DNA of 64,000 nucleotides. Source: Nicotiana tabacum (lineage: Eukaryota > Streptophyta > Magnoliopsida > Solanales > Solanaceae). The stretch covers positions 155,297,436 through 155,361,435 of the forward strand of contig NC_134087.1 of NCBI RefSeq assembly GCF_000715075.1, given 5' to 3'. Below are positions 1-11,397 of this stretch, one piece after another. The notes beneath the pieces are model-generated. The model was given only the letters and a program-made list of their open reading frames with translations, had not been told where the DNA came from and made no database searches. The translations under genes were made by a program, and so were the position numbers. Every line of letters starts with the position of its first letter. The first letter of the stretch is position 1.

Positions 1-800
1 ATCCACAAGACAAGTATCGTAGAAAAGGATAGATGTGTAATCATACCAGATTAGACAAGATTGGAAATTCGCATAGATCAGATGTATCATTTAGAACTAA
101 AATAGGATAGTTGAAGTAGAGAACTGCTGCGAGAGTGTTCTACGGTAAGAGGATACTTACCAAAGTGAAAGACAAGTTTTATAGAACGATTGTAAGATCA
201 ACAATGTCATATGTGATCAAATATTGGGCCCCCAAGTCCCAATAATATCCACAAGATGAGTGTCTTCGAAATGTGAATGTTTAGATGGATGTGCGATCAT
301 AAACAATTAGACAAGATGAGAAATTATCACATCTAACAGAAGTTACATGTAGCACATATAGAGGATTAAATGAGAGAAGCTCGCTAGAGATTGTTTTGTC
401 ATGTCCTATGTATACCTCCAAATGCACAGGTTGATAGGTGCAAGAACATGATGATTGATACATGGAAGGAAGTTGTCCTAAAGACCTAAAATCTTTGGAG
501 TCGCTGCAGGCTTAACGAAAAATAAAACATAACGGAAGTAAAGTTTTATTATAAGCATTACCAACTAGTTGGGATTAAGGCATGATCATGTCGACACACT
601 TACATTAGGCCCAATATTTGCCCGGAGTCTTTTTAGTTTGCTTAGAAGTTTGTATCTTTGTAAAAAGACACAGAAACTCTAAATTATTGAATATTGAAAG
701 AGGTCCACATGGAATGAATAGGTAGCGAGGATTCATACAACAAACTCCAACTAGGTTGGAGTTTAGGAATAGTTGTTATTTTGTTGTTGGAAACAAAAAA
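1..800 (+). mobile_element. Decayed RTE-like LINE, 3' part of the reverse transcriptase ORF
   Basis: On the plus strand, broken reading frames resemble the C-terminal end of plant non-LTR (RTE/BovB-type) reverse transcriptases: VKDKFYRTIVRSTMSYVIKY near 169-223, RWMCDHK..LDKMRN near 284-322, and MREAR near 370-385. Stops and frameshifts interrupt it repeatedly. Near 550-580 and 738-790 there are 3'-terminal signatures (aactagttgggattaaggc; ttggagtttaggaatagttg) followed by TTG-like triplets. It sits in intron 5 of the BIG5-type gene, opposite in strand. Its 5' end is outside the window. Confidence 0.6.
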
Positions 801-1389
801 GGACTGCAAGTTACAACTTTTTATTATAAAAAATAGAAGCCAAGGACAAACTAGATGACTCATCGAGATGGTAATAGTGGTAGATAAAAGGAGATAATGG
901 AGTGTAATATAATACTACTCCATCTCATCTTTTTGTGAGAAGAATACTACTCAATCTCCTCTTATATGACAACTCTATCTCATTTTATATGGATTTTGAT
1001 TTGACATGGAGTTTAACAAATTAATTTAACTAATATATTTTGTTAATAGTAGTAGAAGAAAATTTTAAACTAATAATTGATATAGCGATGTAACATAAAA
1101 GTTCAGATTTTAACTACAAAAAGAAATTTGACTTATCGAAGGTCATGAAAATGAATGGTGTCAAAATTATGGGACATTGCAAAATTGAAAGATAGATGGG
1201 ACAAACGAAGTAGCAATTTATGCAGAGTTGGATTTCTACTGATATAAAACTTTCACATTTAGGAAACCAGTCAAGGAAATTGGGGACGAACTTAAGATGG
1301 ATGGGGGTCAAGTAAGTTGGGACTAGACTGGAGAGTAATTAAGAAAAAAGAAAGAGAAGAAAGGAATCTCTCTTTCAAAAGTTGCATAC

Positions 1390-1448
1390 CTCTAAACTTG
1401 GTGGATGCTACAGCAGTAAGAAGTACCTTCAAAACCTGAAGAGTTGTA
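1390..1448 (-). CDS. BIG5: BIG5-type ARF-GEF, exon 5
   Basis: 59-nt exon after the acceptor gaattctatgcag, ending at the donor GTATGCAA. It encodes TTLQVLKVLLTAVASTKFR plus one base, a well-conserved helix of the DCB domain. In the family the next residues begin VHGE and continue with a long helical block. That block is not found on the minus strand between 1389 and 1, so exon 6 lies outside the window and intron 5 is longer than 1.39 kb. Confidence 0.87.
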
Positions 1449-1604
1449 CTGCATAGAATTCATCAAAAAGTTTATCACTCCATATACATTGAATAAATAT
1501 ATCAAATAAAAGAGGCATATATCTAACAGGTGGATACAGTTTCCTCATAACTTAACATAAAGGAAATATACTCAAGAAAAAATCTAAATAGAAGAGGTTT
1601 CTAC

Positions 1605-1726
1605 CTATCGGGTGATAAATTATCCACACAACCGCAGACCCTGTTCAGGATGTCTGTAAATAGTGTCACATTTTTCCCACCATCCAAACCAAGATCTCCC
1701 TCTAAATGATCGTATGCAATGAGTTT
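1605..1726 (-). CDS. BIG5: BIG5-type ARF-GEF, exon 4
   Basis: 122-nt exon between the acceptor gttgatatctgcag and the donor GTAGAAACC. It reads [17 protein letters not shown], then [17 protein letters not shown] and LSPD, continuing directly from ALDCLH of exon 3 as in plant BIG proteins. It leaves AG, completed to Ser by exon 5. Part of the helical DCB repeat that scaffolds dimerisation. No stops and no frameshifts. Confidence 0.9.
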
Positions 1727-2205
1727 CTGCAGATATCAACAGAGATTTATTCCGTGAAATTTAGATAAACTTTATGAGGATCTTTGAGCACCCACAACAA
1801 TGTTCTTAAATCTTCAACGTAAGAAAATACAAAGACATCTGTTGTTTCAATACGCAATGATTGGAATATACAAGTAAGTTATTCATGTTCAATCAGGCAT
1901 TTATATAAGACAGGTACTAGAAAGACTGGTACAAATGACTCAACCATGAGGAGGGAAACAAATAAAGAGCAAAATGAGGTACATGACAGATGTTTAAATC
2001 AAATTAAATAGCTGCAGTTCAATAGTAATCAGTCCCCTCCCCCTCTTTAAGCTCCAGTCATCTACCTAAGTTTGTAACCTGGATGATGGCAAGAAATTTC
2101 AATAAAATGAAAAAACTAAAGATGCCTAGCCTAAATAATAACGAAAAATAAATTTCCAAGTGCCAGGGCCCAAAAGAGCACTAAACAATAGCATCAAGGA
2201 CCTAC

Positions 2206-2455
2206 ATGAAGACAATCCAAAGCAAGCTCCATGATTTTTCCATTCTTCGTCTCAAAAGCAAGCCGTAGTGGATTTAACACGAGTTCTGCCTGTGCTTCGC
2301 TTAAAGTATTGCCAGCCTGAGCTAAAGCTGTCACTATCGTACCACTTTCGCTTGCTGACCTACTGACCTGTTCTGTACCCTCACCACTAGGTGAAGCAGT
2401 AGTTGAGTTAACTGACACTGATTCATTTTTCGGAGCTTCTGTATCAGTAGCAGAA
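2206..2455 (-). CDS. BIG5: BIG5-type ARF-GEF, exon 3
   Basis: 250-nt exon bounded by the acceptor cacctgtcttgcag and the donor GTAGGTCC. It encodes a Ser/Thr/Glu-rich linker followed by the strongly conserved DCB stretch [20 protein letters not shown] and ELALDCLH, diagnostic of BIG/Sec7 ARF-GEFs. Cumulative coding length through this exon is 435 nt (145 codons), so exon 4 starts in phase 0. Known role of this region: homodimerisation and contact with the HUS domain. No disrupted codons. The family match is strong; assignment to BIG5 rather than another BIG paralogue rests on the short N terminus. Confidence 0.9.
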
Positions 2456-2812
2456 CTGCAAGACAGGTGATTCCACGAGCATTAATTTACAAGACATATC
2501 GAGTTAGAAAAATTGAAGAAAAGAATAATAGAACTAGAGGCTTGGCCCAGTCAACTAATGGATTAGAAACAGTATCCAAAAATGAAACTGTGATCTCATT
2601 TCTACCCAAAAAAATCATGTAGCATTCTGAACAGTAGATTACCCATTGCTCACAGACTAGCCAATCAAATCTGATAAGCTAAGGTAATTTTTCAATGGCA
2701 TGACATTGAAAACAATATATGAGCTGAGCTAATAATAGAAGGAAACTGAAGAACTTGCAGTTGACAGTTGGAAGATAAAGTATATAAGAGGAAACGATGT
2801 GATATCACTCAC

Positions 2813-2885
2813 CTCTGGTCTACAGCTGACGATGCTGCATCACCCTCAGTGGGTAAGCTTTGCTGATTAAATGCTTTTGAATTGT
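2813..2885 (-). CDS. BIG5: BIG5-type ARF-GEF, exon 2
   Basis: 73-nt exon between the acceptor ctgctttacag and the donor GTGAGTG. It reads about 24 residues (NSKAFNQQSLPTEGDASSAV) of the Ser/Asn/Gln-rich linker that is poorly conserved in the family. The call rests on frame: exon 1 leaves one base, this exon completes that codon and leaves AG, and exon 3 supplies T. No stop occurs in this frame. The exon is too short to stand out as an open frame and was found from its splice sites. Confidence 0.78.
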
Positions 2886-3628
2886 CTGTAAAGCAGATGG
2901 AGTTGCAATACGCATTAAAATCAGAAGAATTACTTCATTTTAACAAGGGCCAGAGGCAGAAAAGTGTTCCAAAACAAGCAATTCAATAACAAATTTAGCA
3001 TAAAGACATGCAAATGACCAGATACAGACAAGCACACAAATATAGAAGACAAATGCAACAAAATCTACATAATTCAACAATGCTGATTTTTAATAGGCCA
3101 AACACAGACTGTAAAGCAGCTGCAATGTTTTTCCATTTAGACGCCTAAACTAAGGTTGTTTCCCATTAGACGCCTAACATATGTCCAAAATGTGCCTATT
3201 AAACTCTTCACTCTAACTAGTGAAAAGATAAAAAACATGAGTTTCACTCCGACGTGGCAAAATAGTGTATGAAACAAAGCCATGTGGCTTTTAAATCTAA
3301 CAAATCCCAAAAAAAGGCTAAACAAATGGGGTCCTCCATAGTCGCCCATTTGCCTGAACAAGAATGAACTCAGCGAAATTTCCAAGTTATTATGAAACAC
3401 GCATTTCACGTTGAGTGTGTCGATACTTTCATGGCAATGGATAGCTCATCCAGTCCCAAAAGTCCCCTGTTACTGCCAGCATCGTACAACGAAGAAATGG
3501 ACACAGGGGGTACAATATAGTAATAGATGTGGAAGAAGCCAAGAATCAAATGTTGTTGTAATTGCCAATGAATACTAACAGCAGCCTTGTGTCTGATGTT
3601 CATTGGCCATCTCGGCAAAAAAAAAAAT
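2886..3628. other. Intron 1, exon-2-proximal part; possible MULE terminus
   Basis: No gene recognised. At 3129-3290 the sequence (catttagacgcctaaactaag, then gacgtggcaaaat) resembles the terminal sequence of the MULE-like element at 4833-6132 (catttagccacccaaactaag, then aacgtggcaag), suggesting a related terminal fragment. No matching inverted partner was found. Open frames of 70-90 codons here lack family signatures. Confidence 0.3.
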
Positions 3629-4513
3629 TATTTTTTGAGAAGGTAAGTAGATTGTGTATTGAAAATGCAACAACTTAGCACCAACTTGGTGCTAAGACAG
3701 TACAAGAGACAGTTACCCTTCTGTACAATTGCAAAAAAGAAGGATATCTGCACACAAAAAGAAGGTCCTAATCTTTTAAAGAGTCTATGAAATCTAACAT
3801 ACTATTTTCATCCTTTACATACTAAAAATTACACCAACAAGCCAAAAGCCATAAACAGTTGTATTTAAGTAGCTGTACACTAACTTTCTTCCCTTCAAAG
3901 CATCTCACATTTCTTTCCTTCCATATACTCCAGCATATATACGCAGGGATTGTGTTCCAAATCTTCTTTAATGGTTTACTAATGCCCCTGGCATTCCAGC
4001 AGCTTACTAAATCTTTGACTGTATAAGGTAGAACAGTTGTAATCTTGAAAAGATGAAAGAATAATGTCCAAATTTGACCAGCCACTGAGCAAAGCAAAAA
4101 TAGATGGCTGCCACTTTTCATTTTTCTATTACAAATGAAACACCTGTTGCATAACAACACTCCTCTTCTCCATAGATTGTTATGAGTAAGGCATGCATCA
4201 TGAGCCACCAACCACATGAAACATTTAACTTCATATGGGGCTTTAGTATTTAGATTTCTACAGTTGCTTACATGGCCAATTGCTAGAGCTAACTCCCCAC
4301 TATTGAGGGTCTTGTAGCATGCTTTTACCGTAAATTTGCCATTCTGTTGTCCATTCCATACCAAACAACCCTCCACTTGATCATTGAGGGATACCATCTC
4401 TAAATCTTTCAATAGGAGAGCAATTCTGGAGATTTGCCATTCAAAACTATCTCTTCTAAATGAAATGGACCAAGTGTTACCACTCCAGCACTGAGAGACA
4501 AGATTACCCAAGT
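3629..4513 (-). mobile_element. L1-type LINE, 3' fragment with zf-RVT domain
   Basis: A 229-codon frame at 3822-4511 (minus) matches the C-terminal end of plant L1 ORF2. It has the segment before the zinc-binding region (GKFTVKACYKTLN), the zf-RVT-type core (APYEVKCFMWLVAHDACLT, then NNLWRRG), cysteine-rich CNRCFICN, and a final WSIWKERNVRCFEGK. Below the stop, A-rich sequence on the minus strand at about 3640-3612 marks the 3' end. The element is 5'-truncated: the polymerase core is missing, as is usual for target-primed insertions. It lies in the BIG5 intron in the same orientation as the gene and cannot move on its own. Confidence 0.8.
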
Positions 4514-4832
4514 CATGTCAACTCAACATGTATCATGAAAAAACAATAACCATCCTTCTTTCATTGTTATTGTACGTCTGCATCTTGGTGGCCAAGTTCA
4601 ATTCCTAAAGGTCCGGGTTGGTCTACAACAGTACGGCTTATGCAAGAGCTTTGAGAAGGCTGATGAAGGCACTAAAATACTAAATAATCTTATTAGGTCA
4701 ATCTTGTCGTGGAGCTCTATGAAAAAGGACAGCCCGATGCACAAAGCATCCAGCGTTCACGCAGGGTTGTGGAGCTCCATGATCCAGGATAAAAGAAGAA
4801 AAGAAGGAGTACTTGATGATGAGTATATTTTT
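4514..4832. other. Intron 1 stretch, nothing recognised
   Basis: About 320 bases between the L1 fragment and the MULE-like element. Small open frames only; no motif, repeat or RNA gene recognised. Confidence 0.4.
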
Positions 4833-5756
4833 AAGGCCAAATACATAGACATACACTTAAACATGTCAAAATTTTCATTTAGCCACCCAAACTAAGCTTG
4901 TGACCTAGTGAACACCTAATTTATGCTTAAAAACTGATAAGAGAATATAATATGTATAGTTCACTCGCCACTAACGTGGCAAGAAAGCCAATGAAGGAAA
5001 GATACTTGGCTTTTTTCCAAAGGAAAAAGAGAAAAATAATTTTTGAGCCAAAAAAGAAGAAAATATTGATCTTTTCAACTCCCCTACCAGATTATTCTTC
5101 ATCTTCCCCAGAACAACGTATTCTCGTCTTTTTCACCATTGAAACGAGATCCACCAACAAACTAACAAAAAACACTCACCAATTGAGATAATGCCTATAA
5201 CCAGCCTTTAACGTCTTCAAAATATATCAATCTATGAACTTTCAGTTTTCAGTCTCTAAGATATACCACCACCATGTAAGGGAAAGAAACACCCAAAGTC
5301 TGACCAAATGATAAAGAAGAAGATTTGTGATCAGGTCTTAGGGTTTTGCACAATCCGTGTCAAGATTGAGAAGTGAAGCTAATTAGTTCTGATGGAGTTG
5401 AAGTTGTAGGCCATGTTCAGAGTAATTTCTCCTCTTCTTCGAAACTGATCTCGATCTGAAGAGAACTGAACTCCAAATCTAAAAATCGAGTAATCTAAGC
5501 AATACCAAAAACCAAAATAATTGCAGGAATATAAATCATTAGCTAGAGCAAGAAAACCAGCGGAAATCATAATTGCAAATCCACCCAGTGAAATCATGTA
5601 GTGGAGAGGGAGAAGTTTTTGTTTCTTTTACTGCAGGAATTTTTTCATTAATGCAAAAGCCCCAAAAAAGAACAAGACAATCAGAGGAAGGAAGATGTGT
5701 GTTTTGGGCGAGTTCTGATCATCATGAAGAACAAAATGGAAGATGGGTTTTATTTT

Positions 5757-5926
5757 GTTGAGAGAGATGAGACAACAACATCAACAACAACCCAGTAAAA
5801 TCCCACTAGTGGGGTCTAGGGAGAGTAGTGTGTGCGCAGACCTTACCCCTACCCCGAAGGAGTAGAGAGGCTGTTTCCGAAAGACCCTCGGCTCAAGCTC
5901 ATCCGAAGGAGTTGAGAGAGATGAGA
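5757..5926. repeat. Target-site duplication flanking the SINE
   Basis: gttgagagagatgaga at 5757-5772 and again at 5911-5926 with no mismatch, the signature of target-primed insertion. Confidence 0.9.
5773..5910 (-). mobile_element. TTG-tailed SINE (tobacco TS-like), perfect 16-bp TSD
   Basis: Read on the minus strand, the element runs from ctccttcggatgagc through gagggtctttcggaaacagc and ggtaaggtctgcgcacac to a tail of TTG triplets (plus strand caacaacatcaacaacaac). This body and TTG tail are characteristic of Solanaceae tRNA-derived SINEs such as TS. The 16-bp sequence gttgagagagatgaga flanks it exactly at 5757-5772 and 5911-5926. At 138 bp the copy lacks the tRNA-like 5' head with clear A/B boxes, so it is probably 5'-truncated. 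It sits inside the MULE-like element and is therefore younger than it. Confidence 0.85.
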
Positions 5927-6663
5927 GATAAGGAAAATTAGATGAGGAAGAAGAAAATACATGTCAGCTTATTTTTTCCACGTTCATGCGCTCAATAAAT
6001 GTGATATCCACTCTATGTGCCATGTAGGCACACATCATGCATAGATCAGGTGTTCAATAGCCACAAGCTTAATTTAGATGGCTATATGAAAAATTCAGAC
6101 AAGTTTAAGTGTATGTGTATGTATTCAGCTTACGTTTGAACTAGAAACGAAGATATATGCTAAAAGAATATCAGAAGAAATAGGTGTGGAGAAAATATCC
6201 TCCAATGGTAATATAAAAAACATAAGACGAGCAACAATTTCTGTTCTACAATTTCCTCTAGTTTCATTGCACATCTACACTCCCAAAATACCCCATTATT
6301 GTCAAACCACAAAGAAAAAAAAAAACAGGAAGGTTACATTCTACAAGCCAAGTCTACAGGCCAACCAAAGGAGTTGTCAGAATAGGCGGTTAAGTAATAG
6401 AGTTCGTATCAATCAAATTGGCTGAGGAAAGTTTGAGCAAGATATTAACTACAGCAAGGCTTAAGGGGTGAATTCAGGATTTCAGTTCCAATTTGAGGAA
6501 CCAGGCGGATTTACACCTCACTCATCTTCGTTATGCATATGACTCTTTAATTTTTGGGAACCAAATAGGGCACAACTCCTTATCTCAGAGTTTCTAATAT
6601 TCTTGTTTCTTTAAGCAGTGTCTGAGATCCATATAAACTTTTGCAGAGAGGGTTCTTTACCCC

Positions 6664-6840
6664 ATGAATGATATCCCCAATCTACAGGAAGGCACTGGAA
6701 AATTGGGTTGCAACATTGGCTCTTTCCCAGTTAAATATCTGGGCATTCTTGTGGGTGCGAAGGCAAAAGCCACAGCAATTTGGGATGATATATTGAAAAC
6801 GTGTGAAAAGAAGTTAGGTACTTTTCCATTGGAGGTAGGT
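6664..6840 (+). mobile_element. L1 reverse transcriptase fragment
   Basis: Plus-strand frame with FPVKYLGILVGAKAKATAIW and, after it, KTCEKKLGTF. This is the conserved block just after the polymerase domain of plant L1 ORF2 (usually followed by a Leu/Gly/Arg block). Similarity stops near 6840, where an unrelated frame continues. It is opposite in strand to the L1 piece at 3629-4513 and covers a more N-terminal part of ORF2, so the two are not simply one split copy. Non-functional fragment. Confidence 0.65.
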
Positions 6841-8179
6841 TGTGTTGATCAACAGTTGCCACCACTTTCGTTCACAACGATGTTACGACTGTCGAGGTTC
6901 TGTTTCCAATTGAAACTCAAGCAGACGGAACTAAACATACAAAGAGAGCAACTCAAACTAAATCCTGAGAGAAAATAAAAGATTAATGAGATAAGGTCTA
7001 TAGACGGTAAGGCAAAACTTAGAAGGCTTGAAAGGAAGAGCACTGTATTCATTCCTCGAATAGCATCCCTCATGGAGTGCTCACACTTAAAGGTAACAAG
7101 TTCAAATCCTCTAGATCTACCTGTATCCCAATCATTGTTGATCTTCGAGTCGAGTATTTTGTCGAACTGGAAAAAAAAGCCTCTCCAAGTGTTTGGATAG
7201 TGGTAGCACTTGCAAGCCCACCATCAAGGAAAAAAAATATTTGTAAACATGTTGATTGAATTTGGCAATTTTTTGGTTCCAAGAACAAAAAAAAAAATTG
7301 CAATTTGATTGGTTGTAAGATTTCCTATCCCAGATAGATGATGATGAGTACTCTTAATAAAAGGCACTTAAGTAGTCATTTCATAAATAGTTTCTATTGC
7401 TCATCAAACTCATAATCATGTTACCTTCTGTTTTTCAATACTCAACTCTCGGACCTTAGGTTATTGACTTAGGAACTTCTAATCATATCAACGATAATAA
7501 ATCTCTTTGACCTATTAACTTTTATTATCAATAATCAATATCTTTCGACAATCATATCTGCCAATAGATTGTGATGATAACATAACAATAGTAGATCGAG
7601 CTCCCATCTTCTAATCTTGACTTTATACTTTGTCCTTCATGTTCCTAATTATTCTTTTAATCTCATTTTAGTTAGTCATTTGTCTCAAACACATAATTGC
7701 TCAAAAATCTTTTTTAATAACATTGTTGTGGTACTACATTGCTATGTAGGATGAGTGATTAGAAATGAGCGTAAGTCACATAGATATAACAACCTCAAAT
7801 CTTTCAGAATCATCCCCAAGTTGTTCAATTGTCAAATTTCAGGAGATATTGCTTCATGGAGGGGAATCCTAATTTATCCGATCTTCAGAATATAGTGTAT
7901 GTTTTATCAAACTTCTCTATCATAAATTAAGCGTTCTATCAACTTGGTTAACATGCTCATTCCACTTCTCGCAAAATCCAATGGTAGAATTTCTGCAGTT
8001 CATTATGATGTTTGGAATCTTAATCAAGTTAATTCCATTTTAGTTTCCACTATGTTGTTAGTTTCACTAATTATTTTATTCCAGGTGCAATTGGATTTTC
8101 CTTAATGAAAATTTATTCCCTACTTTCCTAAAATTTTATGCACTAGTACAACCGAGTTTATATTAAAATTTTGTAATAC
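6841..8179. other. BIG5 intron 1 stretch, nothing recognised
   Basis: AT-rich sequence with only short frames. No terminal repeats, RNA genes or coding signatures recognised. Likely old, unrecognisable repeat plus original intron. Confidence 0.4.
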
Positions 8180-8184
8180 TAATG

Positions 8185-9509
8185 TGATAAATGACCAAAA
8201 CTGCATGTTTTTTAGTGTATTTTCATCTCATTCATAGTGTGAGTTGCGAGAGATTACATGGCTTTTGAATTGAAATATGTTCATTACGTGTTTCTTGTGT
8301 GTAGGAGTAAGTTTGGATGATAAGTGATCAAAAGATGACAATTTGTTGCAAAAAGGTGGAGATGGAAAGAACTAGGAGCTCGTCCAACCTCGTGCATAGC
8401 ACGAAAATAGACTCGCAAAAGGAGACAATTAAGTGCACAAAACAGTAAAGTGAAGAGAAAGCGCAGATCGCTTCGCGGAATGAAAAAAAAAACTCAATGG
8501 CTGGGATCTTATCTGCGAGCGCGCAATGCGCGAGTGTAGATGCAGATTTTAGCATTCTTATCCGAGATTGGATTGATTAGTTTCGCCACATACAAACCTT
8601 AATTAATATAATACATCCTAAAACATCTTTTTGAAGGGGAGAGACACTATTTTGGAGTGACAAAAGACTTTGGATAGGCAAGAACATATGCTTGGAGCAA
8701 GGAAAAGGGTTCAATTCGCGTTTCCTTTCTTCTTTTTTCCTATTTCCCAATTTTATGAATTCTAGCCTTGTATTTTTACATACTAGCATAAATACCTAAA
8801 CTTCTAATCTAGGGTTGTGACTGAACTTCTTGGAGGATGAATTTTTGATACGTTTAATATAATTGAGCCTTTTTATTTCTCTACTTGTTCAACTACGTGC
8901 TTATTTCAATTGATTAAATGGCCATCAATTGTACATATTCATTATATGTTACTCAAAAAAGAATATGTATTTAGGTGGTTGTCGAACAACGTCACTCCTA
9001 AGGTATATGAGAGATCAATACGGAGTGTTTAAAAGTGGGATTAGAGATAACGAAACTTTGACGTGGTCATAGTGAACGGTGAGAAAGTGCGAGTTAGCGT
9101 AATTCGAGAGAATATGACTAGTAAATTATTGTAGTTGCTCGAGAGAGAATTACGATAAGCCAAGTGCTTGAGGCCAGTAGAGAATAATTAAGCGGAATTC
9201 TAGGAAACGTAGCGGAAAGGATTTCGAAAGGTGGGAAAATCATAACTCTATGTCTTTTCCAATCGTATCCACAACCCTTAGTATCTTTAGTAGATAATTT
9301 TACTGCTTTTAATATTTGTTAGTTAATTAGTTAAAAATAAAACTCTTAGTTTTTTTAACTTAGGAATTGTTCAAGCTTGTCTTCTTAGTGATACTGAACA
9401 ATTGTAGCTAAGCCTTAGTTCTCTGTGGGATTCGACTCTGGATTCTTAGACCGGATTATGATTTGCAGAGACCGCTTATCCTTTTTAGCACTAGAGTTTG
9501 GCGTGATCA
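8185..9509 (+). mobile_element. Solo LTR (gypsy-like), TSD taatg
   Basis: A 1325-bp unit starting TGATAAATGACC and ending GGCGTGATCA (TG..CA ends with TGAT/ATCA mirror termini) is flanked by the 5-bp duplication taatg at 8180-8184 and 9510-9514. Near its 3' end it has the motif ctctgtgggattcgactc with gaccgctta, which recurs at the end of many plant gypsy LTRs. No PBS, coding region or second LTR adjoins it, so it is a solo LTR left by recombination between two LTRs. It contains GC-rich words (gatcgcttcgcgg, gcgagcgcgcaatgcgcga) at 8467-8532. Lies in BIG5 intron 1. Confidence 0.82.
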
Positions 9510-9514
9510 TAATG

Positions 9515-10447
9515 TATAAGAATATTTCTATTCAACTTCCTCAATTTACGAACTCTCATGGCATGATCCATCAGAAATCTTTTCCGTACACCTCAGAACT
9601 AAGGTGGCTAAGGGGAAACATAGATTCACATGGCTTCCTCAACCATCCAACATTAGGTTCTAGAAACCATTTTATTTATGCATCTACCTCCATATTTCCT
9701 TTCTCCTTTTTTTTTTTGGGAAACATATGCTTTTAAAACATAATCCCTAAGAAAGATAAAATAACTCCTTGTACTCTTTAAAGTAACCTCTACTACATCG
9801 ATTCCACACCACTCTTCACTTATTACCGATGCAAGCACCTAATCATATCCAACCCTGAACTACGTCCAACAGGTGCTATGGAGTGTCCCTTCCATGTAGT
9901 CGTTCATTGTTATTCATTCACAATGGTTTAAAAGCAAAAAGAGCAAAAAGCGACAAGGCCTATTGGGTTCAAGCGAATATGGAAAAGGTTAAGTGCATAC
10001 TTGTTTAAAGTGAAACATAAGTTTAACAATAATACAAGAATCACCACACAAACTAAGCATTTGGATTTTGCAAATAATATTTCAATTTTGCTAAATATTT
10101 AATCTTCAACTTAAAATAGAGAATTCGAAGTTGAAAAAACTAGTTTGATGAGTAATGGTTTTCACTCACAAAACTTCACTTATCTTCAAGTGAAAATTCA
10201 TGCTTGAACACAATTTCAACTTCAAAATACTCTTTTTTAACTTAGCTTCTAATGTTCGTTTTATCAACTTCAATCAAATATTGTCAAAATGGGGCATTAG
10301 TACTTATAATGTCAAATTGCAACTAAGTTAACTTACCTCAGGTCAAGAGTACAATAATGACAATATTAATCCACTTAGTCAAATTAAACATCATCGAAAT
10401 GTAATTACAATTAAGCCACATAAGGTTAAATTCCATTTTCCATCTAA
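9515..10447. other. BIG5 intron 1 stretch, nothing recognised
   Basis: AT-rich sequence between the solo LTR and the hAT element. A few short frames without family signatures; no repeat ends recognised. Confidence 0.4.
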
Positions 10448-10455
10448 TCACTCAT

Positions 10456-11397
10456 CAGGGGCGGCCTTTCCATAAAGCAAGTAAAGCAACTGTTTTAGGC
10501 CTCATATTTGTGAGGGGCCCCATTTTTTTGTTACACCTAATAGACTATGTATAAATTTAAAAAAGAGTTAATTATGTAAAGTGAAAAACTTTGATTTCTT
10601 TCTTAATCAAATATAGAGAAGAAGGATTTGCAACTGCTATGATTTCTACCAAGGAAATTGTATTTGAAATGGATATCGAACGCAAATTTCGTAAGAAACG
10701 TATGATATATAGCAAGTAACAATTTGATGCGAATGTTGATAATGAAATCTCAAAATCTTTCGAAGAGTCTTTTAGAGTTGATTACTTTTATACATAATAT
10801 GCAAGGTTATTTTTTCATTTCAAAATAGATTTGAACAATTCGAAACATATGAAAATATTTTTAGTTTTGTATTTGACAGTAAAAACTAAGATCACTAGAT
10901 GTTGAAAATTTGAAAAATATATTGCCTTAATCTTGAATGTTCCTTAAAGCATAATAATCAATTCGATATTGATGGTCTAGATTTATTTTCTGAATTAAAA
11001 GTATTAAGAAAATAATACAATTAGAAGATAACAATTTAATTGATACACTTAATCAAATAAAAAGATTTAATTCTTTTCTAAATGCCTAAATTGCTTATGG
11101 AATAGTGTCCATAACTCATGTTATGGTCGCTTCAGCGGAAAGAAGTTTTCAAAATTAAAATTGATAAAATCTTACCTAAGAACAACAATGTCACAAGAAA
11201 GGTCAAATGAATTAGCTATATTGTCAATTGAGAAATACTTATTAGAAGTTATTAATTATAAGAAAATTATTAATAACTTTGTATCTAAGAAAAGCTTAAA
11301 AAAATAGACTTCAAATAAATAATTTAAAAAAATTAAAAAGTTAAGGCCCCGGGGTAAAGTTTGGCTTTAGGCCGCAACATTTGTAGGGCCGCCCCTG
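10456..11397 (+). mobile_element. hAT transposon remnant with TIRs and 8-bp TSD
   Basis: 942-bp element bounded by perfect 11-bp inverted ends caggggcggcc (10456-10466) and ggccgcccctg (11387-11397), flanked by the 8-bp duplication tcactcat (10448-10455 and 11398-11405), the hallmark of hAT elements. The interior keeps the broken C-terminal part of a plus-strand transposase: KSFEESFRVDYF near 10750, FEQFETYENIF near 10830, and the hAT dimerisation motif VASAERSF near 11128, followed after a frameshift by TTMSQERSNELAILSIEKYL. The N-terminal BED finger and catalytic DDE region are missing, so it is an internal-deletion derivative that would need a transposase in trans. Confidence 0.88.

Larger units (their letters stand above)
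4833..6132. mobile_element. MULE-like non-autonomous element with ~95-bp inverted ends
   Basis: The left end (aatacatagacatacactta, cactaagcttgtgacctagtgaacacct in outline, 4833-4930) and the right end read on the opposite strand (aatacatacacatacactta, with aagcttgtggctattgaacacct, 6132-6035) align over roughly 95 bases with scattered mismatches. Such long inverted ends on a 1.3-kb element without a transposase frame are typical of Mutator-like non-autonomous elements. A clean 8-11-bp target duplication could not be confirmed, so the superfamily is provisional. The interior carries a later SINE insertion (5773-5910). Confidence 0.55.

Noticed and set aside
4704..5191. Small plus-strand frames in BIG5 intron 1
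   Set aside because: Overlap the MULE-like inverted end and show no coding signature.
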